Below are positions 7,848 through 17,514 of a DNA stretch of 25,229 bases, in pieces. The translations under genes and the position numbers were made by a program. This DNA comes from JAAYYF01 sp040255585 (lineage in GTDB: Bacteria > Deinococcota > Deinococci > Deinococcales > Trueperaceae). The notes below the pieces were generated by a model. The model was not told the DNA's origin. It saw nothing but the letters and a program-made list of their open reading frames with translations, and made no database searches. The stretch is taken from assembly GCA_040255585.1 (NCBI GenBank), contig JBDZVI010000042.1, positions 1 through 25,229 on the forward strand, written 5' to 3'. How positions within the stretch are numbered: position 1 is the first letter of the stretch; each line of letters opens with the position of its first letter.

Positions 7848-9008
7848 TCAGGGCGTCTGGGCTACGAAGCGCGTCAAGGTCGTCGTGGGGTAGAAGTACG
7901 CCAGGATGCGACCGTAGTCGTAGCCGGCCTGGGCGAGGGCCCTGGCTCCGTACTGGCTCATGCCGACTCCGTGACCCCAACCGTCGCCGCGAACGCTCAG
8001 GGCGCTCTGCATGGAGAAGCGCATGGACTTGAGCCCCCAGCCGCGCGCCAGGCTCGTCAGCTGGGTGCCGCGCAGGACGGTGGCGCCGCCGGTGCCCGTG
8101 ACTTCCAACGCGGCGACCCGCCCCGATTCGCTGAGTTCCAGGACGCGCAACGACGTGACCGTCCCAACGCCGCGACCGATGGCGACCAGGCTCGCCGAGA
8201 CGACGGCGGCGTCGAGCCGCGCCGTCCACGCCCGGTGCGGCGTGTTCGAAGCCGCGTCGCGTACCGCCACCAGGTAGGGGTAGCTCGTGCCCCAGACTTC
8301 CCTGCTCGAAGCGACCGTGCCGCCGGAATCGGAGTGGTAGTAGGTGCGCGCCGTCTGCCCCTGGTACGTGACCACGACGCCGGTCGTCGTCGCTATCGCG
8401 TCGTCGGTGCGGGCCTGCTCGGCCTCGACGCCGCCGTACACCTGACAGTCGGTCGTGGCGCAGAGGTCGTAGCGGGCCTCGGGATCGAGCGAGACGAGCG
8501 TGTAGGAGCGCGAGGCCACCGCCTGCGCCTTGAGCGCCTCCATCGGCCAAGACGCGGCCATCTCGGCGGGCACGACGCCCCGCAAGTACGCCTCGAGGTC
8601 GAGAACGTTGACGACCTCGACCGTGTCGCCAACGGCGCTGAGGCGCACGGTTCCTCGGTAGTGGGTACCCAACACCTCGAACGTGCCGCCCTCGGCGTCC
8701 AGGACGAGCGAGGCCCCGATGTCGTGATCGTCGACGACGAGCCTGCCGTCCCTGGCGCCGACCGGCCAGGCCAGCCCGCCCGGGGTGTGGAACCCTCCCC
8801 TGTCGTCCACGATGCCGGAGTGTGGGCCAGGCATGTTCACCGTGACGCTATCGGTCACGGCCAGGAGCACCCTGACCGGCGTCGGCGCCGCAACGTAGGC
8901 CTGCGCCGCCGCGGAAGAGCCGCCTTGCCAAGCGAGGAGCGCCACTAGGAGCGCGGCGATGACGGCAGTGGGGGTCCGCCGGCTGGCGGCGTACGGAAGG
9001 GGGCGCAT
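7848..9008 (-). CDS. SpoIID/LytB-domain exported protein
   Basis: 386 aa. Residues 1-36 look like a signal peptide (basic start, hydrophobic 15-27, AAAQA site). The SpoIID domain follows: VVPAEMAASWPMEALKAQAV (145-164) with the Glu (149) that corresponds to the catalytic Glu of the SpoIID transglycosylase; RSYT; two Cys at 183 and 188; YHSDSGG (224-230); and the signature GDGWGHGVGMSQYGA (341-355). The family cleaves glycan strands of denuded peptidoglycan in sporulation, but homologues occur widely in non-sporulating bacteria, where they probably act in wall remodelling. ATG 9008 is preferred because it begins the signal peptide and clears the divergent SDR gene; it has no strong Shine-Dalgarno. 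First gene of the run to mfd. Confidence 0.88.
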   Translation of the reverse strand: MRPLPYAASRRTPTAVIAALLVALLAWQGGSSAAAQAYVAAPTPVRVLLAVTDSVTVNMPGPHSGIVDDRGGFHTPGGLAWPVGARDGRLVVDDHDIGASLVLDAEGGTFEVLGTHYRGTVRLSAVGDTVEVVNVLDLEAYLRGVVPAEMAASWPMEALKAQAVASRSYTLVSLDPEARYDLCATTDCQVYGGVEAEQARTDDAIATTTGVVVTYQGQTARTYYHSDSGGTVASSREVWGTSYPYLVAVRDAASNTPHRAWTARLDAAVVSASLVAIGRGVGTVTSLRVLELSESGRVAALEVTGTGGATVLRGTQLTSLARGWGLKSMRFSMQSALSVRGDGWGHGVGMSQYGARALAQAGYDYGRILAYFYPTTTLTRFVAQTP

Positions 9009-9111
9009 CGCTCGCCAAGTATGACCCCTTCGCACCCCGACGCCGCAAGGGATAGTCCACACGGCGCTTCTCCGGACGGAGGCCGGCAGGGCGCCACTCG
9101 GCGCGCGAAGC

Positions 9112-9975
9112 ATGCGACCATTGGGCATGTTCAGGTCTGACCTGCTGCAAGACAAGGTCGTGTTCGTTACCGGCGGCGGTAGCGGGCTCGGGCTCGCCAT
9201 GACCCGCCGCTTCCTCGAGCTCGGTGCCGACGCCGTGATCGCCAGCCGCCGCCTCGAGCTCCTCGAGGAACAGGCCGGGAGGCTGGCGGCCGAGTTCGGC
9301 CGTGCGGTCGTGCCCATCGCCATCGACGTGCGGGACCCGGAGGCCGTGAGCGCGGCCTACGACGCGGCGTTCGACCGCTTCGGGAAGGTGGACGCGCTCG
9401 TCAACAACGCGGCGGGCAACTTCATCTCCCCCACCGAGGCGTTGTCGCACCGGGCGTTCGACGCCGTGCTGGGGATCGTCCTGCACGGCAGCGTCTACAC
9501 GACGCTCGAGCTGGGCAAGCGCTGGATAGCGTCGGGGGCGAAAGGGTCGGTCCTGTCGATCGCAGCCACCTACGCCGAGCGCGGCTCTGGCTACGTCGTA
9601 CCTTCGGCCGTCGCCAAGGCCGGCGTCGTCTCCCTGACCCGATCCCTGGCCGGAGAGTGGGGCAAGTACGGTATCCGCCTGAACGCCATCGCGCCGGGCC
9701 CGTTCCCCACCGAGGGGGCCTGGAGCCGGTTGATGCCGACACCGGAGATCGAGCGCCTGTTCTCGGACCAGATCCCGCTGGGGCGCGTGGGCGATCACCT
9801 CGAGCTGGCCAACCTCGCGAGCTTCCTGTTGTCGGACGAGGCGGGTTTCATCACCGGCGACCTCATCTACATCGATGGCGGTGAGAGCGTGTACAACGCG
9901 GGCGAGTTCAACGTGCTCGACGCGGTGACGAGGGAGCAGTGGGCCCGGTTGGCGGCCATGCGCGCGAAGCGCTGA
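9112..9975 (+). CDS. SDR oxidoreductase, 2,4-dienoyl-CoA reductase type
   Basis: 287 aa, NADP(H)-type Rossmann fold: TGGGSGLG at 20-27, SRR at 45-47, NNAAGNFISP at 98-107, and a C-terminal GDLIYIDGGE. The classical YxxxK is absent: the residue four before Lys169 is Ser. Instead Tyr154 lies 15 residues before Lys169, the spacing of the Tyr199/Lys214 pair in mitochondrial DECR1, and the segments AAGNF and GSGYVVPSA.AKAG match that subfamily. Likely role: NADPH-dependent reduction of 2,4-dienoyl-CoA during degradation of unsaturated fatty acids; a trans-2-enoyl-CoA reductase is the alternative. The start may be ATG 9112 or 9127; neither has a convincing Shine-Dalgarno. Divergent from the spoIID-like gene (103-bp gap). 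Confidence 0.85.
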   Translation: MRPLGMFRSDLLQDKVVFVTGGGSGLGLAMTRRFLELGADAVIASRRLELLEEQAGRLAAEFGRAVVPIAIDVRDPEAVSAAYDAAFDRFGKVDALVNNAAGNFISPTEALSHRAFDAVLGIVLHGSVYTTLELGKRWIASGAKGSVLSIAATYAERGSGYVVPSAVAKAGVVSLTRSLAGEWGKYGIRLNAIAPGPFPTEGAWSRLMPTPEIERLFSDQIPLGRVGDHLELANLASFLLSDEAGFITGDLIYIDGGESVYNAGEFNVLDAVTREQWARLAAMRAKR

Positions 9976-10042
9976 CGGTCGCCTGGGAGCGGACGACCGG
10001 CTCAGGCGCGTGTTCGCCCGGCGCGGCGAGAGCCGGCCGACC

Positions 10043-10462
10043 CTAGAGGTCGGTGCCCCCCGGCAACGTGAGGGTGAACAGGCCCGTCGCGTCCTGGTAG
10101 CGGACCAAGACGGTGTACACACCGCCGCCGTTCTCGAACACGCGGTCGAGCGCCGCCCGCTGGCCGGCGGAGTAGGTCACCTCGTAGACCTTCGTCTCCG
10201 GACCGGCGGCCTGCGAGGTCTGGAAGCTGGTCGGGCGCTGGTAGCGCACCTCGATGGTCACGGAGCCGCGCTTCACGTCGCCCGTGAAACGTACCGGCAT
10301 GTCGGTGCGCTGCGTCGTCCTGCGGGACGTCGTGGACGTGAAGTCCTTCTTGTATACGAACACTGGCGTCTGGGTCGGGATACCGAGGTACCAGCCCCGC
10401 GTCTCACCTACGGCGAAGAAGACGATGACCAGGACGACGATGAACCCGATGAAACCGCGCAT
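10043..10462 (-). CDS. Membrane-anchored protein of unknown function
   Basis: 139 aa. One N-terminal hydrophobic helix (about residues 4-19) is followed by a polar domain of about 115 residues, rich in Thr, Val and Tyr with strand-like alternation, probably outside the membrane. No catalytic motif or family is recognised. ATG 10462 lies 6 nt after a TATACT -10 element and has no Shine-Dalgarno, so the mRNA is probably leaderless and the gene separately transcribed from acnA. Convergent with the SDR gene (67-bp gap). Confidence 0.7.
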   Translation of the reverse strand: MRGFIGFIVVLVIVFFAVGETRGWYLGIPTQTPVFVYKKDFTSTTSRRTTQRTDMPVRFTGDVKRGSVTIEVRYQRPTSFQTSQAAGPETKVYEVTYSAGQRAALDRVFENGGGVYTVLVRYQDATGLFTLTLPGGTDL

Positions 10463-10468
10463 GGCGAG

Positions 10469-10474
10469 AGTATA
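10469..10474 (-). promoter_or_regulatory. -10 element (TATACT) of a leaderless gene
   Basis: TATACT on the minus strand ends 6 nt before ATG 10462, so the expected transcription start is the A of the ATG. No clear -35 element is seen; the region just upstream is a GC hairpin. Confidence 0.6.
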
Positions 10475-10483
10475 CCGGCAAGC

Positions 10484-10522
10484 GGCGGCGGCGCTGCGGG
10501 CTTCTGCCCGGGCGCCGCCGCC
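10484..10522 (-). terminator. Composite hairpin downstream of acnA
   Basis: An 11-bp outer stem (10484-10494 with 10512-10522) encloses a 5-bp inner stem (10497-10501 with 10506-10510) with a 4-nt loop. It begins 15 bp after the acnA stop and ends about 10 bp before the next promoter. There is no real T-run after it on the minus strand, so its efficiency as an intrinsic terminator is uncertain; it could also protect the acnA mRNA end. Confidence 0.5.
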
Positions 10523-10537
10523 CCAAACGGGCCGCCG

Positions 10538-13270
<2,733 letters not shown>

Positions 13271-13345
13271 GTCGTGCTCCCTAGCGCTGGTCACGGCTTG
13301 GTGGGCGCGCTGCGCAAGCGCGTTCTCTTGTTCCAAGTTTGGGGC

Positions 13346-13351
13346 TAGTCT
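13346..13351 (+). promoter_or_regulatory. -10 element (TAGTCT) of the regulator gene
   Basis: TAGTCT ends 7 nt before ATG 13359, giving a leaderless start. Its last base is the first base of the inverted repeat at 13351-13380, so a protein bound there would block polymerase. Confidence 0.55.
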
Positions 13352-13380
13352 ATGTGATATGACAGCCTTCCGATCACATA
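13351..13380. promoter_or_regulatory. Inverted-repeat operator over the regulator start codon
   Basis: TATGTGAT (13351-13358) and ATCACATA (13373-13380) are a perfect 8+8 inverted repeat with a 14-nt centre. The half-sites are 22 bp apart start to start, two helical turns, so a dimer could contact both on one DNA face. The repeat spans -10 to codon 8. It is AT-rich against the GC-rich surroundings and forces rare codons (TCA, CAT, AGT), suggesting selection on the DNA rather than the protein. Likely an autoregulatory operator; it may also affect acnA. Confidence 0.55.
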
Positions 13381-14075
13381 GTGGTCCGGCCGCGTCCGCC
13401 TACGACGACGCGCCGCCGGCCAGCCAGGGCGGCGCGGCGCGCACCCTGATCGTCACGGACGAACGCGCCGCGGAGGTCCTCACCGACCCGACGACCCTCA
13501 GGCAGATCGCGCCCTTCCTTGGCCGCACGCTGAGCGTCGGCGAGGCGGCGCGAGAGACGGGCGAGAAGGCCAACACGACGCTGAAACGCGTGCAACGCTT
13601 CGAGCAGCTCGGGCTCCTCGAGGTTGCGGAGGCGGTGCCACGGGCCGGGCGCGCCGTCAAGCGTTACCGCTCCACTGCCGATGTCTTCTTCGTCCCCTTC
13701 GAGGCAACGCACGCCGAGTCGCTGGAGGCAGCGCTTGCCGAGCGCGACGCGTACTGGGAGCGCCTGCTACGGCGCAACGTCGTGCGCGGCAGGCGCGAGG
13801 CGCTCGGCGATTGGGGCACGCGCTTCTACCGAGACGAGCGCGGGCACCTGCAGGTCCAGACGGCCGTGACGCCGGAGGCCAACGCCACGACGCTCGACGC
13901 CGACGCCCCCGCCACGCTGTCGCTCTGGCGCGACCAGCTCCAACTCGATTTCGCGGACGCCAAGGAGTTGCAGCGCGAGATGTTCGCGCTCGTGCAGCGC
14001 TACCAGCGCCGATCGGGCGCGCAGCGCTACCTGGTGCGCATGGGTCTCGCGCCGGTCCTCGACGCGCGGGCTTGA
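13359..14075 (+). CDS. Winged-helix transcriptional regulator (ArsR-like fold)
   Basis: 238 aa. After about 28 low-complexity residues, a winged-helix domain spans about 34-105: LTDPTTLRQIAPFLG, then a helix-turn-helix around residues 57-88 (LSVGEAARETG..ANTTLKRVQRFEQLGLL), then a basic wing (RAGRAVKRYRS). The C-terminal two-thirds is helical and charged with no recognised ligand domain, perhaps for dimerisation. No metal-binding cysteines, so not a classical ArsR metal sensor. ATG 13359 is supported by the -10 element 7 nt upstream. An inverted repeat overlaps the start and probably binds this protein or another regulator. Divergent from acnA; the effector is unknown. Confidence 0.8.
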   Translation: MTAFRSHSGPAASAYDDAPPASQGGAARTLIVTDERAAEVLTDPTTLRQIAPFLGRTLSVGEAARETGEKANTTLKRVQRFEQLGLLEVAEAVPRAGRAVKRYRSTADVFFVPFEATHAESLEAALAERDAYWERLLRRNVVRGRREALGDWGTRFYRDERGHLQVQTAVTPEANATTLDADAPATLSLWRDQLQLDFADAKELQREMFALVQRYQRRSGAQRYLVRMGLAPVLDARA

Positions 14076-14111
14076 GCGCCACGGCGCTCACCCTGGTCCC
14101 ACGCGCACCGT

Positions 14112-14117
14112 TAACAT
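14112..14117 (+). promoter_or_regulatory. -10 element (TAACAT) of the lipoprotein gene
   Basis: TAACAT ends 6 nt before ATG 14124, the same geometry as other leaderless starts here. The GAGGG between them is too close to the ATG to be a usual Shine-Dalgarno. Confidence 0.45.
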
Positions 14118-14123
14118 GAGGGC

Positions 14124-14537
14124 ATGGGAGCGCTTACTGCAACCGCACGAGCCACCGGCCGCGGCGCGACGACCTCACAAGCCCGGCCGATGCTAGCCGC
14201 CCTGACAAGGTCGGCCCTCCTCATGGCGCTGGTGGCGGTGCTCGGCGCCTGCGCCCCTGGCGCGTTCGGCCCCGCCGCCTCCACCGACCCGGTGGCGACG
14301 GAACTCGAACGCACCGCCCAGGTCCTCTACCACCGCATGGAGCTCGGGCGCCTGGAGACCGGCGTCTACACGACCAACGCGCTGATAGACGTCACGCTGC
14401 CGGAAGGGGCACGGTGGACTTTGCAGGAGTTCGCCACCGACGGCTCCAGTTACGTGCTCGTGCTGCGCTCCTCGCGCCTGCCGAGCATGGCGTGGCGCGT
14501 GTCGCCGAGGGGCGTGAGCCGCTTCGATCCGGGTTGA
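14124..14537 (+). CDS. Putative lipoprotein with a pilin-like C-terminal segment
   Basis: 137 aa. The hydrophobic segment 24-42 ends in a lipobox VLGAC with Cys43 as the lipidation site. The soluble part holds VLYHRMELGRLETGVYTTN, which resembles the region after the first helix in type IV pilin and pseudopilin-like proteins, then a few strands. A surface lipoprotein is well supported; the pilin resemblance is weak. The n-region before the lipobox is long if ATG 14124 is used; ATG 14190 would give a typical 20-residue signal but lacks a Shine-Dalgarno. The -10 element upstream favours 14124. It lies 48 bp after the regulator gene and is convergent with trxA. Confidence 0.7.
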   Translation: MGALTATARATGRGATTSQARPMLAALTRSALLMALVAVLGACAPGAFGPAASTDPVATELERTAQVLYHRMELGRLETGVYTTNALIDVTLPEGARWTLQEFATDGSSYVLVLRSSRLPSMAWRVSPRGVSRFDPG

Positions 14538-14561
14538 GGGCGTCGGTCGCCCAACCGAAGC

Positions 14562-14591
14562 GGAAGGACCCGGATCTCTCCGGGCCCTTCC
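14562..14591 (-). terminator. Hairpin between convergent lipoprotein gene and trxA
   Basis: 12-bp arms 14562-14573 and 14580-14591 with a 6-nt loop. As + strand RNA there is one A-C mismatch; as minus strand RNA that position becomes a G-U pair, so the stem is unbroken for the trxA transcript. T-richness after the stem is poor on both sides. Probably a bidirectional stop between the convergent genes. Confidence 0.55.
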
Positions 14592-14630
14592 TCCATCTGC
14601 GCCGTTCACGGCCGCGGCCGCAGCGGCTAC

Positions 14631-14960
14631 TCAGGCGGTGGCGGGCACGTGCTTTTTGAGCCGAGCCTCGTAGTTCGCCTTCGATTGCGCACCGACCATG
14701 ACCTCGACGGGCTTGCCGTCCTTGAACAGCATGACCGTTGGGATGCTCATCACGCGGTACTCCTGCGCCACGCGCATGTTGTCGTCGACGTTGAGCTTGC
14801 CGACCTTGACCTTGCCGGCGTAGTCGGAAGCGAGCTCCTCGATGACGGGTCCGACCATGCGGCAGGGGCCGCACCAGGGGGCCCAGAAGTCCACTAGGAC
14901 GAGGCCCGAGTCCGACTCGGAGGCGAAGTTGCCGTCGGTGAGTTCCAGCGAGTTGGCCAT
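14631..14960 (-). CDS. trxA: Thioredoxin
   Basis: Cytosolic dithiol reductant, 109 aa, normal length. Active site WCGPC with Cys30/Cys33, FWAPW before it, the buried Asp in VLVDFWA, the cis-Pro motif SIPT around residue 72, and the FKDGKPVE..VGAQSK strand-turn. ATG 14960 starts the fold; GGAGGAG lies about 10 nt upstream, slightly far. Longer in-frame starts add a low-complexity tail and are rejected. It follows the amidohydrolase by 90 bp on the same strand; a GC palindrome lies in this gap. Confidence 0.96.
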   Translation of the reverse strand: MANSLELTDGNFASESDSGLVLVDFWAPWCGPCRMVGPVIEELASDYAGKVKVGKLNVDDNMRVAQEYRVMSIPTVMLFKDGKPVEVMVGAQSKANYEARLKKHVPATA

Positions 14961-14977
14961 GTTATCCAGTCTCCTCC

Positions 14978-14993
14978 CCCGGCGCGCGCCGGG
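14978..14993 (-). promoter_or_regulatory. Perfect 16-bp palindrome next to the trxA Shine-Dalgarno
   Basis: CCCGGCGCGCGCCGGG is self-complementary. In the mRNA it can form a 6-bp stem with a GCGC loop directly abutting GGAGGAG. It could be an operator, an attenuator between the amidohydrolase gene and trxA, or a stem affecting translation. The position is suggestive; GC-rich palindromes also arise by chance in this genome. Confidence 0.35.
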
Positions 14994-15050
14994 CATGCCA
15001 CGTAGGTTACTTGCCTGCGCCGCCTCGCGCATGTAGCGGGCTCGACACGC

Positions 15051-16235
15051 CTAGAGCCACGCCACTAGCTCGCCGGCCGGAGCGCCGCGCACCACGCGTG
15101 GCGGCGCCATGCCCAGCGCCTTGTGCCCACCCTTGACCGCGGCCCGCACGGCCGCGCGGGGGTTGAGCTTCCCGCCCTGCGCAACGAGCGCCGCCGCCAC
15201 CTCGCGCGTCACGTCGAGGTCGGGGCTCGACCCGCGCGAGTCGGTGCCGAACGCGACCTCCACGCCGTGCTTGGCGAAGAGCGTCCATGGGAACGCTCCG
15301 CATTCAAGCGCGGCGTTGGAGCGGGGGCAGTGAACGACCACGGCGCCGGCGCGCGCCAGCAACCGCGCGTCGTCGTCGTCGACCTGGACGGCGTGGATGA
15401 CCGCCGGCGAGGCCGCGAGGACACCCAGGTCGTGCAGGTAGCGCACGGGGCTCACGCCGGTCGGGGCCAGCCCGAAGCCGGTCCGCGCCAACGACTCGGC
15501 CAACTCGCCCGTGCCCTTCAAGTGGAGTTCGAGCTCGGCGGGGCTCTCGGCCACATGGATGGCGAGAGGGATGCGCTCCGCACGGGCGTACGCGGCGAGC
15601 TTGACAAGGAGGGGGGCGCTGACGGTGTGCGGCGTGTGCGGCGAGAGCCCAACGCGCATGCCGCCTGGCCGCTCCAGTGTCCTGAAGCGCGCGACGGCCG
15701 CGAGCGCCGCCTCGAACGCGGCGTCGGCGTCCTCTGGTCGCGGCGCGAAGACTTCCCAGTACGCGACACCGGTGAGCTCCGCCTGGCCGAGCAGGTACTC
15801 CATGGTGGCGGCGTCCGTCACGACGTCGCCGACCACGCGCGTGCCGGCGGCGCTGAGCTCCGCCACGCCCCGCTTGGCGGCCGCCGAACCACGATGGCCG
15901 GCGCGCGCGTGGGCCACCACGGCGGCTATGAAGTCGGCGTACGAGCCGGGGGTATGCGGCATGCCTGAGAGGTCGAGGTGCGTGTGGGCGTTGACGACGG
16001 GCGGCGAGATCGCGAAACCGCAGTCGACGACCCGAGCCGCGCCGTTGGTCGCACGCGCCTCGGCGAAGTTGCCAACGCCGACGACGCTGGCCAGCCCTTG
16101 AGCGAGTTGCACGGTCACCGCCGCGGCCGCGCGCGGCAGACCCAAGCCGTCGTAAACGACCTCCGCGTGGGCCAGCGCCCGCCCGTACCCGAGGTCTTGC
16201 CGGCCGACGACCTCGGTCAGCGGCCGGAGCGGCAT
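15051..16235 (-). CDS. Amidohydrolase, probable aminodeoxyfutalosine deaminase (MqnX)
   Basis: 394 aa metal-dependent hydrolase of the ATZ/TRZ-type amidohydrolase superfamily. Metal ligands: HTH (His84, His86) in PPVVNAHTHLD, His227 in AIHVAE with Glu230, His281 and Asp332 in FGTDSRGSSP. HCPRSN (302-307) is typical of deaminases of the SAH/chlorohydrolase branch. Its start overlaps the mqnC stop (TGATG), so the pair is translationally coupled. In the futalosine route, 6-amino-6-deoxyfutalosine is deaminated by amidohydrolases of this superfamily, a Deinococcus radiodurans member included as I recall. Context plus family make this the best substrate guess; guanine or SAH-type deamination remains possible. 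ATG 16235 is preferred over longer frames running into mqnC. Confidence 0.8.
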   Translation of the reverse strand: MPLRPLTEVVGRQDLGYGRALAHAEVVYDGLGLPRAAAAVTVQLAQGLASVVGVGNFAEARATNGAARVVDCGFAISPPVVNAHTHLDLSGMPHTPGSYADFIAAVVAHARAGHRGSAAAKRGVAELSAAGTRVVGDVVTDAATMEYLLGQAELTGVAYWEVFAPRPEDADAAFEAALAAVARFRTLERPGGMRVGLSPHTPHTVSAPLLVKLAAYARAERIPLAIHVAESPAELELHLKGTGELAESLARTGFGLAPTGVSPVRYLHDLGVLAASPAVIHAVQVDDDDARLLARAGAVVVHCPRSNAALECGAFPWTLFAKHGVEVAFGTDSRGSSPDLDVTREVAAALVAQGGKLNPRAAVRAAVKGGHKALGMAPPRVVRGAPAGELVAWL

Positions 16236-17404
16236 CAGCCCGCTGTGACGGCTTCGGCGGCCGCGCGCGGCTGCCCGGAGGGCGTGCTCGGCAGGGCGGG
16301 CAGATCGAACTCGCTCGGGTCGACGCGCCGGATGATGTTGTAGAGCGAGTCGCGCTGCGCCGGGCGGTAGCCGGCGTCGACGATCTGCCTGACGATCTCG
16401 CTCTCCGGCGTGTTGCTGTGCTTGGCGCCCGCCTGCGATACCACGTTCTCCTCGAGCATGGTCGAGCCGAAGTCGTTGCAGCCGAAGTAGAGGGCCGTCT
16501 GGGCCACCTTGTAGCCCATGGTTGGCCAGGAAGCCTGGAAGTTGACGACGTTGTCCAACAACAGCCGGCTGACGGCGACGTTCTGCAGGTACTCGTGAGC
16601 CCCGGCGCCGGGGACCTTGCCGTGGACGCGCACCCCTTCCGTCTGCAGAGTCCATGAGATGAACGCGGAGAAGCCGTTGCCGTGCGTGGCGGCGGCCCGG
16701 TCCTGTTGGTCGCGCACGCACATGAGGCTCGCGACGCGCTGGGCGTGGGTCTCCCCGAAGCCGATCACCATCGTGGCCGTCGTGTACAGGCCGAACTCCT
16801 GGGCCTCGCCCATGACGCGGATCCATTCGTCGGCCGAGATGCGCCCTGGCGACACGTGCTTGGCGTGGCGGATATCGTCGACCAGCATCTCGCCGCCGCC
16901 GCCGGGCAGGCCGTCGAGGCCCGCGGCCTGCAGGGCCGCCAGCACCTCTCGCGTGCTCATGCCGGTGAGGCCGGCCATGCCCTTGATCTCTTCGGGGCTG
17001 AAGGCCTCGACGCGGATGGTAGGGTGCCGCTCCTTGAGGTGCCGCATGAGGTCGAGGTACCAGTCGAACGGCAGGTAGCGGTTCACGCCGCCCTGCATGA
17101 GGATACGGCTGCCGCCGACGGCCTCGAGCTCCACTATCTTCCGGGAGATCTCGTCGAAGCTCAGGGTGTAGGCGTCTTCCTGCCGCCGCGTGCGGTAGAA
17201 GCCGCAGAAGGCGCAGCCGATGGAGCAGACGTTCGAGTAGTTGATGTTGCGATCGATGAGGTAGGTGACCGTCTCGGGGTCCGTGCGCAGTGAGCGGGCC
17301 GAGTCGGCGGCCGCTGCCAGGTCGAACAGCGGCAGCGAGTAGAGTTCGAGCGCCTCGTCCGGTGTCAGGCGCGCGCCGGAAGCGGCCTTGCTCAGGAGGC
17401 TCAT
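16235..17404 (-). CDS. mqnC: Cyclic dehypoxanthinylfutalosine synthase (radical SAM)
   Basis: 389 aa radical SAM enzyme that cyclises dehypoxanthine futalosine in the futalosine route to menaquinone. The [4Fe-4S]/SAM motif is Cys60-x3-Cys64-x2-Cys67 in NINYSNVCSIGCAFCGFYR. Further markers: RILMQGGVNRYLPFDWYLDL, HAFSPEEI-like EAFSPEEI, LPGGGGEMLVDDIR, and MVIGFGET. MqnC fits better than the related MqnE or CofH because of the QGG and PGGG segments. Start ATG 17404 lies 7 nt after a TAGACT -10 element and has no Shine-Dalgarno, suggesting a leaderless mRNA. Coupled to the downstream amidohydrolase; 110 bp separates it from the divergent ATPase gene. Confidence 0.92.
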   Translation of the reverse strand: MSLLSKAASGARLTPDEALELYSLPLFDLAAAADSARSLRTDPETVTYLIDRNINYSNVCSIGCAFCGFYRTRRQEDAYTLSFDEISRKIVELEAVGGSRILMQGGVNRYLPFDWYLDLMRHLKERHPTIRVEAFSPEEIKGMAGLTGMSTREVLAALQAAGLDGLPGGGGEMLVDDIRHAKHVSPGRISADEWIRVMGEAQEFGLYTTATMVIGFGETHAQRVASLMCVRDQQDRAAATHGNGFSAFISWTLQTEGVRVHGKVPGAGAHEYLQNVAVSRLLLDNVVNFQASWPTMGYKVAQTALYFGCNDFGSTMLEENVVSQAGAKHSNTPESEIVRQIVDAGYRPAQRDSLYNIIRRVDPSEFDLPALPSTPSGQPRAAAEAVTAG

Positions 17405-17411
17405 GGGCGAG

Positions 17412-17417
17412 AGTCTA
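17412..17417 (-). promoter_or_regulatory. -10 element (TAGACT) of mqnC
   Basis: Minus-strand TAGACT ends 7 nt before ATG 17404; leaderless geometry. No -35 recognised at the expected distance. Confidence 0.5.
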
Positions 17418-17502
17418 ACATCGGTCGCGGAGGACTCCCGTCCCGGCGGTGACGCGACTCGCCCACCAGGAACTGCTGTGTACTCGGACATTGGCGGCTT
17501 GG

Positions 17503-17508
17503 TAAACT
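17503..17508 (+). promoter_or_regulatory. -10 element (TAAACT) of the ATPase gene
   Basis: TAAACT ends 6 nt before ATG 17515, leaderless geometry, with no Shine-Dalgarno. Together with the mqnC element it makes a divergent promoter pair within 110 bp. Confidence 0.5.
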
Positions 17509-17514
17509 GACCGC

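Noticed and set aside
9009..9323. N-terminal extension of the SpoIID-like frame
   Set aside because: It would overlap the divergent SDR gene by about 200 bp and would bury the signal peptide inside the chain.
9999..10042. Loose hairpin CCGGCTC / GAGCCGG between the SDR gene and its convergent neighbour
   Set aside because: The loop is over 20 nt and no T-run follows; not enough to call a terminator.
16236..16826. N-terminal extension of the amidohydrolase frame up to 16826
   Set aside because: It lies within mqnC in another frame and is low-complexity; the TGATG overlap at 16235 marks the real start.
17405..17464. Interrupted inverted repeat GGGCGAG / CTCGCCC in the mqnC-ATPase gap
   Set aside because: Seven GC-rich bases 46 bp apart are expected by chance at this composition.
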